A DNA stretch of 64,000 bases from RGIG4097 sp964599875 (GCA_964599875.1 CAZRHE010000003.1:1-64000), one strand, 5' to 3'. Positions 1-8,448 are shown, numbered from the stretch's first letter. The notes: generated from the letters alone by a model not told the origin. Made by a program: numbers and translations.

Positions 1-240
1 GTTCCCCCTCTACGGGGAACCCACGGCGGGTGCTTGCGCACGGGGACACACTCGGCACTCACATAAAAGGCTATCGTCGCCTAATTGTGCCACTTCGCAC
101 CCTGCGCCCGCTACGCGAATCACATGGCTTGTGTGCTCGTACTGCCGTCCGAGTTCGGCACTCGCTTACTCGGCGCCGTTGCGCCTCGTATTCCGTCTTC
201 GAAAGAGTGAAGTCCGTGCATAAGAACGCCCCGAACGGTT
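1..240. repeat. Dispersed intergenic repeat A, copy 1
   Basis: A GC-rich stretch that is similar, over most of its length, to the reverse complement of about 20400-20630. Shared blocks include the segment around 27-54 (GGGTGCTTGCGCACGGGG plus ACACACTCGG), the CCCGCTA(C/T)GCGAA block near 107-119, and the TTGCGCCTCGT(A/G)TTCCGTC block near 178-197. A 70-codon open frame crosses it, but it has no ribosome binding site and its counterpart in the other copy differs, so I read this as noncoding. It may extend beyond the window start. From 240 to 466 I see a short CATTGCGAGCGTAGCGTGGCAATC-type motif (near 269-292) and AT-rich DNA leading to spoIIIAA. Confidence 0.7.
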
Positions 241-466
241 AAGTGCGTTCACTACCAGCACCTATTGCCATTGCGAGCGTAGCGTGGCAATCTCCTGGAA
301 GGGCATCGCAACGTAAGAAACTACACGCGCGCGAACTTATAATAAGATAGTGCTTATATAAGTTAACAATATAATATTTGTTTTGGGAAGTTGGGAGAAA
401 AATTGCGAGATTTGTCGCATATTGTACTTGTAGAATTTTGCGGGCGGGTGCGTCATATCTTTTATT

Positions 467-1309
467 ATGTTCGGTGGACTTATTGACGGAATTTTGGCTC
501 GTGCCATAAAAGAAAACGCAAAAGAGGGCGAAATCACAGAGGTGCGCCTCAGAGTAGGTCGTCCTCTCGTTTTCGCTACCGCCGAGGGGAAGCGGTACGC
601 TTTGCTCCCTTGCGGACAGCCGTATATCGTGACGAAAACGGACGTCGAACGCCTTGTCGGGCTTGCGTCCGATTTTTCCTTTTACGCCGTGAACGACGAA
701 CTCGTCAAAGGCTACCTCGTGAAAGAGGGAGTGCGTATCGGCGTGGCGGGAGAGGGCGTAGTTGACGGCGGTCGGTTGATAACCGTGAAAAATCCGTCCT
801 ATGCCGTTATGCGCATTCCGCACGAGATAAAGGGGTGCGCGGACGGGATTATGGAGCGTATCGCAAACGCAAACGTGCTTGTCGTGTCTCCTCCGGGCGG
901 TGGGAAAACCACTTTGCTTAGGGATATGGCAAGGCAGTCGTCGAAATTATTCAACACACTCGTTATCGACGAACGCTACGAAATCGCATCCGTGGACGGC
1001 AAGGGTTTGCCGACACTCGACGTAGGGGACAGCGAAGTCGTCAGCGGAATATCAAAATGCATTGCTTACGAAAACTGCATACGCGCAATGTCCCCGGAAA
1101 TCATAGTGACGGACGAGATTTTTAGGCGTGAAGAAGCGGATGCCGTTGCGGATATTGCACGGAGCGGAGTCAGGGTGTTTGCATCCGTTCACGGCAGATC
1201 GTTTGCGCAAATAGCATCGTCGGCGACTTTTTCGGCGCTCGTGAAGTGTTTCGACGTTGCCGTAACGCTGATGCCGACGGGGAAAATCGTCGAGGTAACG
1301 AATGTATGA
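467..1309 (+). CDS. spoIIIAA: Stage III sporulation protein AA (SpoIIIAA), secretion-type ATPase
   Basis: This is the putative mother-cell ATPase of the SpoIIIA-SpoIIQ channel, which connects mother cell and forespore after engulfment. It belongs to the type II/IV secretion ATPase superfamily. The Walker A motif PPGGGKTTLLRD lies near residue 144, followed by a VIDERYEI Walker B-like strand near 166. The 280-aa length is slightly shorter than usual. It is the first gene of a gap-free spoIIIAA-AH operon and overlaps spoIIIAB by 8 nt. No good Shine-Dalgarno precedes the ATG at 467. In other spore formers the operon is under sigma E, but I could not identify a convincing sigma E promoter here. 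Confidence 0.93.
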   Translation: MFGGLIDGILARAIKENAKEGEITEVRLRVGRPLVFATAEGKRYALLPCGQPYIVTKTDVERLVGLASDFSFYAVNDELVKGYLVKEGVRIGVAGEGVVDGGRLITVKNPSYAVMRIPHEIKGCADGIMERIANANVLVVSPPGGGKTTLLRDMARQSSKLFNTLVIDERYEIASVDGKGLPTLDVGDSEVVSGISKCIAYENCIRAMSPEIIVTDEIFRREEADAVADIARSGVRVFASVHGRSFAQIASSATFSALVKCFDVAVTLMPTGKIVEVTNV

Positions 1310-1793
1310 CGGTTTGAAACTTATCGGTGGCGGACTGCTTGCGCTCATTTCGTCGTATATAGGTTTGCTTGTCAAAAGACGGTATTTGTCGAGAGAAAAG
1401 TTCTATGCGCGCCTATGCGATTTCATCGGCTACACACGTCGCGAACTCACCTCGAAAATGACGTCAATCCCCGAAATCTGCTTTGCGTTCGCGGGGGAGA
1501 ATAAGGACGATTTTTCGGTGGCGTTGCGTAGTTTTGCTACGGACCTTCGGAGCGGAAAGGCGACTTCGTTTTCGCCGTCTCACTTGAAAGACGATGAAGT
1601 GCGGGAAGTATCCGCATTTTTAGAAGGTCTCGGAAAGTCGTCTCTCGCGGAGCAAATCGCATACCTCGACGACAAGGGCGGTGCGTTCAAGCAGAAACTC
1701 TCGTCGTGTGCGGATGAAAGCAAACGGCTCGGCGGTATGTATTTCAAATTGTTCGTATTGCTCGGTGTCGCACTTATGGTCGTCACTGCGTAA
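1302..1793 (+). CDS. spoIIIAB: Stage III sporulation protein AB
   Basis: SpoIIIAB is a small membrane protein of the SpoIIIA complex related to the GspF platform proteins of type II secretion. There is an N-terminal membrane segment (residues about 5-22), a soluble helical middle and a C-terminal hydrophobic tail (LFVLLGVALMVVTA). At 163 aa it is near the family length of about 170. It overlaps the upstream gene by 8 nt and spoIIIAC follows after 9 nt, which suggests translational coupling. Identification rests on position in the operon together with this layout. Confidence 0.9.
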   Translation: MYDGLKLIGGGLLALISSYIGLLVKRRYLSREKFYARLCDFIGYTRRELTSKMTSIPEICFAFAGENKDDFSVALRSFATDLRSGKATSFSPSHLKDDEVREVSAFLEGLGKSSLAEQIAYLDDKGGAFKQKLSSCADESKRLGGMYFKLFVLLGVALMVVTA

Positions 1794-1802
1794 AGGAGAA
1801 AA

Positions 1803-2000
1803 ATGGAAGTCGGTATCATTCTCAAAATTGCGGGGATAGGGTTGCTGACAGCGGTCGTTTCAATGATACTCAAAAAGAGCGACCGCGACGATATTGCAAC
1901 CTTTGCAACACTTGCGGGGCTTATCGTCGTTATTGCACTCGTCATCGATATGGTCGGCGGACTTTTCGATACGATAAAGAATATTCTCTCTCTGAACTGA
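1803..2000 (+). CDS. spoIIIAC: Stage III sporulation protein AC
   Basis: A 65-aa protein with two hydrophobic segments, the size and topology of SpoIIIAC, a small membrane component of the feeding-tube complex. A strong AAGGAG site lies 5 nt before the ATG. The stop codon overlaps the spoIIIAD start (TGATG at 1998-2002). SpoIIIAC and SpoIIIAD resemble each other, and both sequences here start with a hydrophobic segment containing a (I/F)K(I/L)xGI motif. Confidence 0.92.
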   Translation: MEVGIILKIAGIGLLTAVVSMILKKSDRDDIATFATLAGLIVVIALVIDMVGGLFDTIKNILSLN

Positions 2001-2389
2001 TGATTTTCAAGTTGATAGGAATTGCGCTCGTCGGCGTGACCGTAGTTATGCTACTTCGCACCGCCAAGCCCGAATTTGCGGTATTTGCCACGATTGCGAC
2101 GGGAGTCGTGATGGTGGTGTTTTTGCTGGGTACGCTTCGCGACGTCGTGCTTGCTTTCGACGACATAGTGAGAAAAAGCGGGGTGGACGACGGAGTGTTT
2201 TCCGCCGTCCTCAAAATCATCGGCGTCGGGTATTTGACTGAGTATTCCTCGTCTATCGCGACGGATGCGGGCTGTCCGTCTATTGCCGGCAAGTTGCAAT
2301 TCGGCGGAAAACTCACCATTTTCGCTATGAGCGTGTCCATTCTTTCCGAACTCATAAAGGTGACGTCGGAACTCATCGATATCGTCTGA
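2000..2389 (+). CDS. spoIIIAD: Stage III sporulation protein AD
   Basis: A 129-aa polytopic membrane protein matching SpoIIIAD in length and operon position. It has four hydrophobic stretches, the last containing FAMSVSILSELI. The start overlaps the spoIIIAC stop by one base. It is part of the SpoIIIA channel needed for late forespore gene expression. Confidence 0.92.
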   Translation: MIFKLIGIALVGVTVVMLLRTAKPEFAVFATIATGVVMVVFLLGTLRDVVLAFDDIVRKSGVDDGVFSAVLKIIGVGYLTEYSSSIATDAGCPSIAGKLQFGGKLTIFAMSVSILSELIKVTSELIDIV

Positions 2390-2395
2390 GCGGAT

Positions 2396-3595
2396 ATGAA
2401 AAGAACAAAAACGAAAATTTCGCGATATTTTCTTCTTTACGCAATAGTTTTTTCGATTGCGATAGTCGTCTCGTTATCGTTTTCCGGGATTGCGTTTGCC
2501 GAAGGTAGCGAGGACGTAGAAACCGCGCTCGGTGAAAACGTAGAAAAAAGTATCGACGACCTCGATCTCGACGCTTTCGAGGAATTCGTGAATTCGCTCG
2601 ATACGGGGGATTTCTCCTTTTCAAACGTGAAAACCACGCTGAAAAAATTGGTGAACGGAGAGAACGAAAACTTTTTTTCGGAAATCGCTACGGCACTCGG
2701 CAAGGACGTAGGGAAGTATTTTCTCGGCTTTTTGCCGTCCCTCGTCACCGTCGTGATTGTATGTTTGCTGAAAAGCACTTTGCAAGGAATGACCGCGTCT
2801 TTTCTTGACAACTCGACGACAGAAGTCGTGCACGCCGTATGTTACTCCGCCGTCGTAGTGATAATAACCGCATCCCTCGTCGACGTCGTCGGTACTGTGG
2901 TCGAAACCGTTCGTTCTCTTACGACGTTTGCCGAAATCGTATTTCCGATATTGCTCACTCTTCTTGCTGGACTCGGAAGTACGGCAAGCGTAGCGACTTA
3001 TCAGCCGATGATGGCGGTGCTCGGCGGGGGAATTATGGAGTTGATTTCAAAAGTTATCGTCCCCGCGTTTATTGCGTGTGAAGTGTTCTCGGTGGTTGGC
3101 AATCTGTCGGGCAACGTGAAACTGACAAAGATAAACAAACTGTTTCGTTCCGCATCTACTTGGCTCGTCGGGATAGCGTTCGGACTGTTCGGTACGTTTC
3201 TCACCGCCGGCGGGATTTCGGGCGGGGTCGCGGACAAACTCGGATATAACGTGGCAAAATTCGCTTTGTCGAGTTACGTGCCTATTCTCGGCGGTTACCT
3301 ATCCGACGGGTTCGATCTCGTTGCGTCCTCACTTGTACTTGTCAAAAGTGTGTTCGGGTATACGGCTGTTGCAGTGCTCGTTTGCGTGGTGCTGTTTCCG
3401 ACGGTGAAGCTTGTGGCGTTTTTGTTGTCTATGCGCCTTGCCTCGGCTATTGCGGAACCCATCGGAGATACCCGCATATCGAATATGCTGTCGGCGGTAG
3501 CGGACAACACTTCCTTGCTTATCACCGCTCTCGTCGGTTCGGCGTTTATGTTTTTCGTTTTGATTATGTTGTCCGTAGGGACGGTGTCGGTGTAG
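2396..3595 (+). CDS. spoIIIAE: Stage III sporulation protein AE
   Basis: A 399-aa membrane protein of the SpoIIIA complex. It has an N-terminal signal-like segment ending at a possible AFA cleavage site (residues about 10-34), a soluble acidic region to about residue 95, and then six or seven transmembrane segments. Length and order agree with SpoIIIAE of Bacillus and Clostridium. It lies 6 nt after spoIIIAD and 2 nt before spoIIIAF. Confidence 0.93.
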   Translation: MKRTKTKISRYFLLYAIVFSIAIVVSLSFSGIAFAEGSEDVETALGENVEKSIDDLDLDAFEEFVNSLDTGDFSFSNVKTTLKKLVNGENENFFSEIATALGKDVGKYFLGFLPSLVTVVIVCLLKSTLQGMTASFLDNSTTEVVHAVCYSAVVVIITASLVDVVGTVVETVRSLTTFAEIVFPILLTLLAGLGSTASVATYQPMMAVLGGGIMELISKVIVPAFIACEVFSVVGNLSGNVKLTKINKLFRSASTWLVGIAFGLFGTFLTAGGISGGVADKLGYNVAKFALSSYVPILGGYLSDGFDLVASSLVLVKSVFGYTAVAVLVCVVLFPTVKLVAFLLSMRLASAIAEPIGDTRISNMLSAVADNTSLLITALVGSAFMFFVLIMLSVGTVSV

Positions 3596-3597
3596 AT

Positions 3598-4074
3598 ATG
3601 AAAGAGTGGCTTTTGTCGATTGTCGGGGCGGTATGCCTCGGAGTGTTGCTTGAAATCGTTATGCCCGAGGGGCAGACGACGAAGTACGTGCGGGGAGCGT
3701 TTTCCCTGCTCGTGATTTTCGTGGTGGTATCTCCGCTCCCGTCCTTTTTCAAAAACGGCTTGAAACTCGAAATAGGCGAAATTGCGATAACGACGGACGG
3801 CGAATATTTGTCGGCGGTAGGGGAACGAGAGGAGCAGGAAAGAAAACTATCCATCGAAAAAACCTTGCTCGAAAACGGATACGAGGCTACCGTAGAAGTT
3901 TCGGTTGAGGACGGAAATCCGACGAAGATTGTCGAAATCGTCGTCAAAATCGACGAATCGGTTCTTGCAAACGAAAACGAGAATACATATATCTCGTCGG
4001 TGCAAGAAATCGTCGCGAAAAGCGCGGGTGTTTCGGAAAGCGTCGTTACGGTGGAGTTTTATGGAAGTAGTTGA
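3598..4074 (+). CDS. spoIIIAF: Stage III sporulation protein AF
   Basis: SpoIIIAF has a short membrane anchor of two helices and a soluble domain with a ring-building fold. The ATG at 3598 is chosen because the protein then begins MKEWLLSIV with two hydrophobic helices up to residue about 42. A longer frame upstream only reads through spoIIIAE. The product is 158 aa. It overlaps spoIIIAG by 14 nt. Confidence 0.88.
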   Translation: MKEWLLSIVGAVCLGVLLEIVMPEGQTTKYVRGAFSLLVIFVVVSPLPSFFKNGLKLEIGEIAITTDGEYLSAVGEREEQERKLSIEKTLLENGYEATVEVSVEDGNPTKIVEIVVKIDESVLANENENTYISSVQEIVAKSAGVSESVVTVEFYGSS

Positions 4075-4468
4075 CGAGAGAAAACCTAAACTTGCGGACT
4101 CGATAAAGTCTTTGCCCGTCGTCAAAAAACTCGGCAAAATAAAAAATCTTCAACTTATCGTTGCGGTATTCATAATTGCGGTAGCCCTCGTCATATATTC
4201 TAACGTAGCCGAGGAAGAGGAAACAGCAGTCGTCTCGAACACGTCGGTTATGACCGAGGAAGAGGAGAGATTATCCTCGGTGCTCGAAAGCATAGACGGC
4301 GCAGGCAAAGTCGAAGTTATGATTACGAGAAAGGACGACGACGTGGTCGGTATTCTCGTGATAGCGGAGGGCGCGGGTGACATATCCGTCCTTCTCAAAC
4401 TGCAACGTGCCACGGTGTCCGCAATGGGCGTGGACAAAAGCATAGTGGAAATCTGTAAAATGAAATAA
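4061..4468 (+). CDS. spoIIIAG: Stage III sporulation protein AG
   Basis: SpoIIIAG forms the large ring of the sporulation channel on the mother-cell side. The protein is 135 aa: a cytoplasmic N-terminus, one transmembrane helix (LQLIVAVFIIAVALVIY, about residues 28-45) and a short ring-building domain (residues 65-135) with the LSSVLESIDGAGKVEVMI motif. This is shorter than the B. subtilis protein (about 229 aa) because the inserted region is missing, as in other Clostridia. The ATG at 4061 was preferred over upstream in-frame codons inside spoIIIAF. Confidence 0.88.
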   Translation: MEVVDERKPKLADSIKSLPVVKKLGKIKNLQLIVAVFIIAVALVIYSNVAEEEETAVVSNTSVMTEEEERLSSVLESIDGAGKVEVMITRKDDDVVGILVIAEGAGDISVLLKLQRATVSAMGVDKSIVEICKMK

Positions 4469-4484
4469 ATTTCGTGGAGGAGTT

Positions 4485-4976
4485 ATGAAAATAAAATCTA
4501 AAACCAAGAAAGCAATCGTATTGTCGGTCATGGTAGCGTTGCTCGTTGCGACCGGCGTGCTGAACTGGGCTCTCAACGAGAGACTCGACGGCGAACAGGC
4601 AAGCGCGGACGGCAATGCGACCGTCACCGAAACCTTCTTCGCCTCGTATCGTAGCGACAGGGACGCGACTCGCGAATCCGAGTATCTTTATCTCGACGCG
4701 ATAATCAAGTCCGAGGACGCAAGTGCGGAATCAAAAGCGAGCGCCGAGCAGAAAAAACTTGACATCGTCACCAAGATGGAAACCGAACTCGCTCTCGAAA
4801 CCCTCGTCAAGGCTAAAGGATTCGACGACGCAATCGTGGCAATCGGAGACGACGGCGTAAACGTCGTAGTCGGGGCGGAGGAGTTGACTCTCGAACAAGC
4901 GACGCAGATACTTTGCATAATAACCGACGAAACCGATTATAAGGCGACGGACGTAAAAATCATTCCGTACAACTAA
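4485..4976 (+). CDS. spoIIIAH: Stage III sporulation protein AH
   Basis: SpoIIIAH is the mother-cell partner of SpoIIQ and bridges the intermembrane space. It has one N-terminal transmembrane helix (about residues 9-29), a linker and a ring-building domain with an ACT-like end (residues about 105-163). Length is 163 aa. A strong GGAGG site precedes the ATG. It is the last gene of the operon and is followed directly by a terminator. Confidence 0.92.
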   Translation: MKIKSKTKKAIVLSVMVALLVATGVLNWALNERLDGEQASADGNATVTETFFASYRSDRDATRESEYLYLDAIIKSEDASAESKASAEQKKLDIVTKMETELALETLVKAKGFDDAIVAIGDDGVNVVVGAEELTLEQATQILCIITDETDYKATDVKIIPYN

Positions 4977-4983
4977 ACTATAC

Positions 4984-5014
4984 GGCGGGCAAGCAAATTG
5001 CCCGCCTTTTTTTT
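4984..5014 (+). terminator. Rho-independent terminator of the spoIIIA operon
   Basis: A perfect 9-bp stem, GGCGGGCAA/TTGCCCGCC, with a 5-nt loop is followed by eight T residues. Confidence 0.95.
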
Positions 5015-5023
5015 CTCAATATC

Positions 5024-5052
5024 TTGCTAATAATTTTTGCTTATGCTATAAT
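5024..5052 (+). promoter_or_regulatory. Vegetative promoter, asp23-like gene
   Basis: TTGCTA at 5024-5029, a 17-bp spacer and TATAAT at 5047-5052. The predicted start of transcription falls on or next to the ATG at 5059, so the message would be leaderless. Confidence 0.8.
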
Positions 5053-5058
5053 ACGCGT

Positions 5059-5382
5059 ATGGCAAAGGATACGAACAAGAAAATGTCCGTGTTTTCGGAC
5101 GTAATAACCTCTCTCGCATACGACGCGGCGTCGGGCGTCGACGGTATTCAGGTGCTCGCAAAGGACGGAAAGAAATCTTTCCGCGGTTGCGGTGTCTCGG
5201 TATACTTTCTCCCCAACGACAAAGTCACGATAGATTTGTTCGTCAATATCTTATTCGGCTACCTCGTCCCCGATACGGTCGCTACCGTGCAGGAGAGAGT
5301 GAAGACCGAAGTGGAGAATTCCACCAAATACCAAGTTCATTCCGTCAACGTACAAGTGGTTGACGTCATCTATCCGCAATGA
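5059..5382 (+). CDS. Asp23/Gls24 family protein
   Basis: A 107-aa protein of the Asp23/Gls24 family (PF03780), small alpha/beta proteins linked to cell-envelope homeostasis. The pattern of an N-terminal helix (DVITSLAYDAASGVDGI), a strand with VSVYFL, and a C-terminal VQERVKTEVEN helix followed by VNVQVVDV fits the family. A member of this family next to nusB is common in Clostridia. No ribosome binding site lies before the ATG, and the promoter -10 ends only 6 nt upstream. The stop overlaps the nusB start by 4 nt. Confidence 0.88.
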   Translation: MAKDTNKKMSVFSDVITSLAYDAASGVDGIQVLAKDGKKSFRGCGVSVYFLPNDKVTIDLFVNILFGYLVPDTVATVQERVKTEVENSTKYQVHSVNVQVVDVIYPQ

Positions 5383-5768
5383 GAAAAGTAGCAAGAGAAA
5401 CGGCGTACAAACTTATATTTGAATATACCTTCCTTTTCGAGAAAGACGAAGAGGCACTTTCCCTTTTGGATTACGCAGACGATCTCACCGCAGACGACAA
5501 GGATTATATCCGTCGCGTATACGCCGGTGTGACCGCGGATATAGACGGATTGAAAGAGAAAATTTCCGCACACCTTGAAAACTATCGCATCGAAAGATTG
5601 TATCGTCCCGACCTCGTAGCGTTACTTCTTGCGATGTACGAACTCGAAACGGATGAAGCCCCCGCAAAAGTCGTAATCAACGAAGCGGTTGACCTTGCCA
5701 AGCGTTACGGCACCGACAAATCGGGCAAATTCGTCAACGGAGTGCTTGCAAAAATGATAAAAGCCTAA
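5379..5768 (+). CDS. nusB: Transcription antitermination factor NusB
   Basis: NusB binds boxA RNA together with S10 (NusE) and supports rRNA transcription. The 129-aa, all-helical protein begins with RETAYKLIFEYTF and has the conserved C-terminal NEAVDLAKRYGTDKSGKFVNGVL signature near residues 95-122. It is translationally coupled to the preceding gene by a 4-nt overlap and ends at a terminator. Confidence 0.95.
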   Translation: MRKVARETAYKLIFEYTFLFEKDEEALSLLDYADDLTADDKDYIRRVYAGVTADIDGLKEKISAHLENYRIERLYRPDLVALLLAMYELETDEAPAKVVINEAVDLAKRYGTDKSGKFVNGVLAKMIKA

Positions 5769-5783
5769 TATAGGCTTTTTTTT
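5759..5783 (+). terminator. Terminator after nusB
   Basis: AAAAGCCTA/TAGGCTTTT hairpin overlapping the nusB stop and followed by a T run. Confidence 0.85.
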
Positions 5784-5854
5784 GACTTCAAAAACGGCTA
5801 AAAAACCTCAAAAAATCGTTAGTTGTTGCATAAAAGGAAGATAATCAGTCAAAA

Positions 5855-7060
5855 ATGGAACTTAAACCGTCGATTGTGCAAAATGCTATATCGGTAAGTG
5901 AACTAAACGCCACGATTCACGCGTGTATGGACGCACCGATTTTCCAAGGGCTCGAAGTTTTCGGGGAGATTTCCAACTATAAACTCAGCGGTCCTCACGC
6001 CTATTTCGTTTTGAAGGATAAGGACGCGCAAATTTCGTGCGTAAAGTTTTACGCGGGCAGAGATTATCAACCCAAGGACGGCGAAAGCGTCATCCTCAAA
6101 GGCAAACTCGACTACTACGTAAAGGGCGGGCGACTCTCGATACAAGTGTCCTCGATTACTCCCGTAGGTCAAGGACTGCTGTTTTTACAATTTGAAAAAC
6201 TCAAAGCGAAACTCACCGCCGAGGGACTTTTCGACGAGGCGCACAAAGTGCCTATTCCGAAGTTTGCAAACAACGTCCTCGTGGTCACCTCTAAAACCGG
6301 CGCGGTTATTCGAGATATAGTCACCACAATTCGTCGCAAGAATCCGAGAATAAATATCGTCCTTCGCGACGTCAGAGTGCAGGGCGAGGGTGCGGGTAAA
6401 GAAATCGCGAGCGTCCTTTCGAGAGTGGATAGGTTGGGTTACGACGTTATCGTTCTTGCGAGAGGGGGCGGTTCTCTTGAAGACCTCGCTCCTTTTTACG
6501 ACGAGGAACTCGTGCGTGCCATATACAAAATGCAAACGCCTATAGTGTCCGCGGTCGGTCACGAAACGGATTTTTCTCTTGCGGATTTCGTTGCGGATAT
6601 GCGTGCGCCCACGCCCACGGCTGCGGGCGAACTCGTCGCATACGATTGGTACGAACTCGTAAGACGGGTGCGCGAAGATGCGGAAAGACTTGGATTCCTC
6701 GTTCAAAAACAATTCGACAGAAAAACTATGCGCGCACGCCTTGCGGTTACGAAACTTGCGCACTCCGCCGAGACCTTTTACACCTTTAACGCAAACCGAG
6801 TGAAGACTCTCGTTACAAGACTCGGCGCGCTCACCGAGAATAAAATCGCAAAATCCGAATTTAGGCTCGAAAAGGCTATGAACGCCCTCGACAATCTCAG
6901 TCCGCTGAAAACCTTGAAGAGAGGTTATTTCGCCGTTGAAAAAGAGGGGGGATACGTAACCTCTCTCGGCGGAATAGGCGTCGGGGATAAAATCAAAATC
7001 AAAAGCGCGGATGGCTCTGCCACCGCGGAGATTATTTCTATCGACAAGGAGGAAATATGA
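5855..7060 (+). CDS. xseA: Exodeoxyribonuclease VII large subunit
   Basis: XseA is the catalytic subunit of ExoVII, which degrades single-stranded DNA into oligonucleotides. The N-terminal OB-fold is at residues 10-110 (GEISNYKLSGPHAYFVLKD), and the catalytic core has ARGGGSLEDLAPF (about residue 207) and VGHETDFSLADFVADMRAPTPTAA (about 233-256). A coiled-coil region and a C-terminal domain (LKRGYFAV) follow. At 401 aa it is near full family length. It overlaps xseB by 4 nt. Confidence 0.96.
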   Translation: MELKPSIVQNAISVSELNATIHACMDAPIFQGLEVFGEISNYKLSGPHAYFVLKDKDAQISCVKFYAGRDYQPKDGESVILKGKLDYYVKGGRLSIQVSSITPVGQGLLFLQFEKLKAKLTAEGLFDEAHKVPIPKFANNVLVVTSKTGAVIRDIVTTIRRKNPRINIVLRDVRVQGEGAGKEIASVLSRVDRLGYDVIVLARGGGSLEDLAPFYDEELVRAIYKMQTPIVSAVGHETDFSLADFVADMRAPTPTAAGELVAYDWYELVRRVREDAERLGFLVQKQFDRKTMRARLAVTKLAHSAETFYTFNANRVKTLVTRLGALTENKIAKSEFRLEKAMNALDNLSPLKTLKRGYFAVEKEGGYVTSLGGIGVGDKIKIKSADGSATAEIISIDKEEI

Positions 7061-7278
7061 ACGAAGAAATGAAAAAATTCGAGCAGGCGCTTGCCGAACT
7101 CGAACTGCTCGTCAAAAAACTCGAAAACGACGTCCCCGTCGACGAGGCTACCAAGGCGTTTGAAGAGGGTATTCAACTCTCTAAAATCTGCATGGACGAC
7201 CTCAACGGCGAAAAGGGTAAACTCGAAATCCTTATGGACGACCTCAACAAACTCACCGAGGAAATCAAAATCGACTGA
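7057..7278 (+). CDS. xseB: Exodeoxyribonuclease VII small subunit
   Basis: A 73-aa helical hairpin protein. FEQALAELELLVKKLEN and FEEGIQLSKICMDDL are the two conserved helices of XseB. A GGAGG site precedes the ATG. It is coupled to both neighbours by overlaps (ATGA with xseA, TGATG with ispA). Confidence 0.95.
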   Translation: MNEEMKKFEQALAELELLVKKLENDVPVDEATKAFEEGIQLSKICMDDLNGEKGKLEILMDDLNKLTEEIKID

Positions 7279-8114
7279 TGAATATCAAATCCTTTCTCGA
7301 AACCGTCGCAGAAGAACTGCGCAGGTATCTGACCGTCGAATACGCCGAAACGCAGATTATGAATATGCGTGCGAAAAATCCGCTTTCGGACGGGCTTTAC
7401 TATGCGGTAGCGGACGGCGGGAAGAGAATACGTCCGCGGGCGGTATATCTCGGAGCGCTTGCGACGGGTAGGGATTTCAGCGAGGACGAAAAAGAAAAAC
7501 TCGTGCGCCTTGCGTGTGCGGTAGAACTCATTCATTCCTATTCCCTCGTTCACGACGATTTGCCCGCAATGGACGACGACGATACGAGAAGAGGAAAACC
7601 CGCCGTACACGTGAAGTACGGAGAGGGTACGGGGATTTTGATAGGCGACGAACTTTTGACGCTTGCGTCTCTTGTTATACTCGAAGAAAAAAACGCGGAC
7701 GAAAATTATCTCACCGCGTGTCGTACCCTCGTGCGCGCGGCGTCGGATATGGCGATAGGACAGGCGTACGACCTCGACGAAAACGATACGGATTATCCTC
7801 GCACGTACGCACTCAAAACTTCGGCGCTTATATCCGCATCTTTCAAAGCGGGTGCAATTATCACGTGCGGTGCGGACTCGAAAGAAGCGGTCGCTATCGG
7901 TAATTACGGTTTTCATATAGGGCAGGCGTTTCAAATAGCGGACGACCTACTCGAAGAAAGCGACGAACGCTCCTACGTTTCCGTCGTCGGAAGGGAACGT
8001 GGACTGAGAACCCTCGAAGAAGAAACAGAAAAGGCAATCCTTGAAGTTGCGGATTTGCCGAATGCGGAAACCCTCGCAAATTTCGCAAACGAATTGAAAA
8101 ACAGAAAAAGATAA
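7278..8114 (+). CDS. ispA: Polyprenyl synthetase (farnesyl diphosphate synthase type)
   Basis: A trans-isoprenyl diphosphate synthase condensing IPP with allylic diphosphates, probably to farnesyl diphosphate for undecaprenyl phosphate and other lipids. The first aspartate-rich motif DDLPAMDDDDTRRG is at residues about 92-105, the GKRIRP IPP-binding motif near 50, and the second motif FQIADDLLE near 219. The 278-aa size fits the short-chain IspA group. dxs often follows in related genomes but is absent here, where tRNA genes follow instead. Confidence 0.93.
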   Translation: MNIKSFLETVAEELRRYLTVEYAETQIMNMRAKNPLSDGLYYAVADGGKRIRPRAVYLGALATGRDFSEDEKEKLVRLACAVELIHSYSLVHDDLPAMDDDDTRRGKPAVHVKYGEGTGILIGDELLTLASLVILEEKNADENYLTACRTLVRAASDMAIGQAYDLDENDTDYPRTYALKTSALISASFKAGAIITCGADSKEAVAIGNYGFHIGQAFQIADDLLEESDERSYVSVVGRERGLRTLEEETEKAILEVADLPNAETLANFANELKNRKR

Positions 8115-8122
8115 AAAATCTG

Positions 8123-8151
8123 TTGCAAAATTCGTCTTTGTTTGATATAGT
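8123..8151 (+). promoter_or_regulatory. Promoter of the tRNA-Gly/tRNA-Cys genes
   Basis: TTGCAA (8123-8128), a 17-bp spacer and TATAGT (8146-8151), ending 19 nt before tRNA-Gly. Confidence 0.8.
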
Positions 8152-8170
8152 ATTAAAGCGCACTTGTCGT

Positions 8171-8245
8171 GCGGGAGTGACTCAGTGGTAGAGTGTCACC
8201 TTGCCAAGGTGAAAGTCGCGGGTCCGAATCCCGTCTCCCGCTCCA
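8171..8245 (+). tRNA. tRNA-Gly (anticodon GCC)
   Basis: The acceptor stem GCGGGAG pairs with CTCCCGC. The anticodon stem-loop CACCTTGCCAAGGTG presents GCC, and the T arm contains GGTCCGAATCC. The 3' CCA is encoded. Confidence 0.96.
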
Positions 8246-8343
8246 TAGGAACGCGCAGAAAGGCGTGAACAGTCAACGCAAACCGAAACTCGAAAGATAT
8301 TATCGGACGGGATTCGGCTTCACGAAGTGAAGGGCGCAAAATC

Positions 8344-8417
8344 GGCACCATAGCCAAGTGGTAAGGCAAGGGTCTGCAAAATCCTCACCCCCAGTTCAAG
8401 TCTGGGTGGTGCCTCCA
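8344..8417 (+). tRNA. tRNA-Cys (anticodon GCA)
   Basis: The acceptor stem GGCACCA pairs with TGGTGCC. The anticodon loop CTGCAAA presents GCA, the T loop is GTTCAAGTC, and CCA is encoded. It lies 98 nt after tRNA-Gly with no promoter visible between them, so they are probably co-transcribed. Confidence 0.96.
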
Positions 8418-8448
8418 AAAAATCCTGCACGATAGTGTGGGATTTTTA
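8417..8448 (+). terminator. Terminator after tRNA-Cys
   Basis: The AAAATCC and GGATTTTT arms, with CAC/GTG extending the stem inside, form a hairpin that ends in a T run. Confidence 0.75.

Noticed and set aside
30..242. 70-codon open frame at the window start
   Set aside because: It lies wholly in dispersed repeat A, whose other copy does not preserve the frame, and it has no ribosome binding site.
390..466. Sigma E promoter before spoIIIAA
   Set aside because: CATATTGT and CATATCTT resemble the -10 box, but no -35 box lies at the proper distance, so it is not called.
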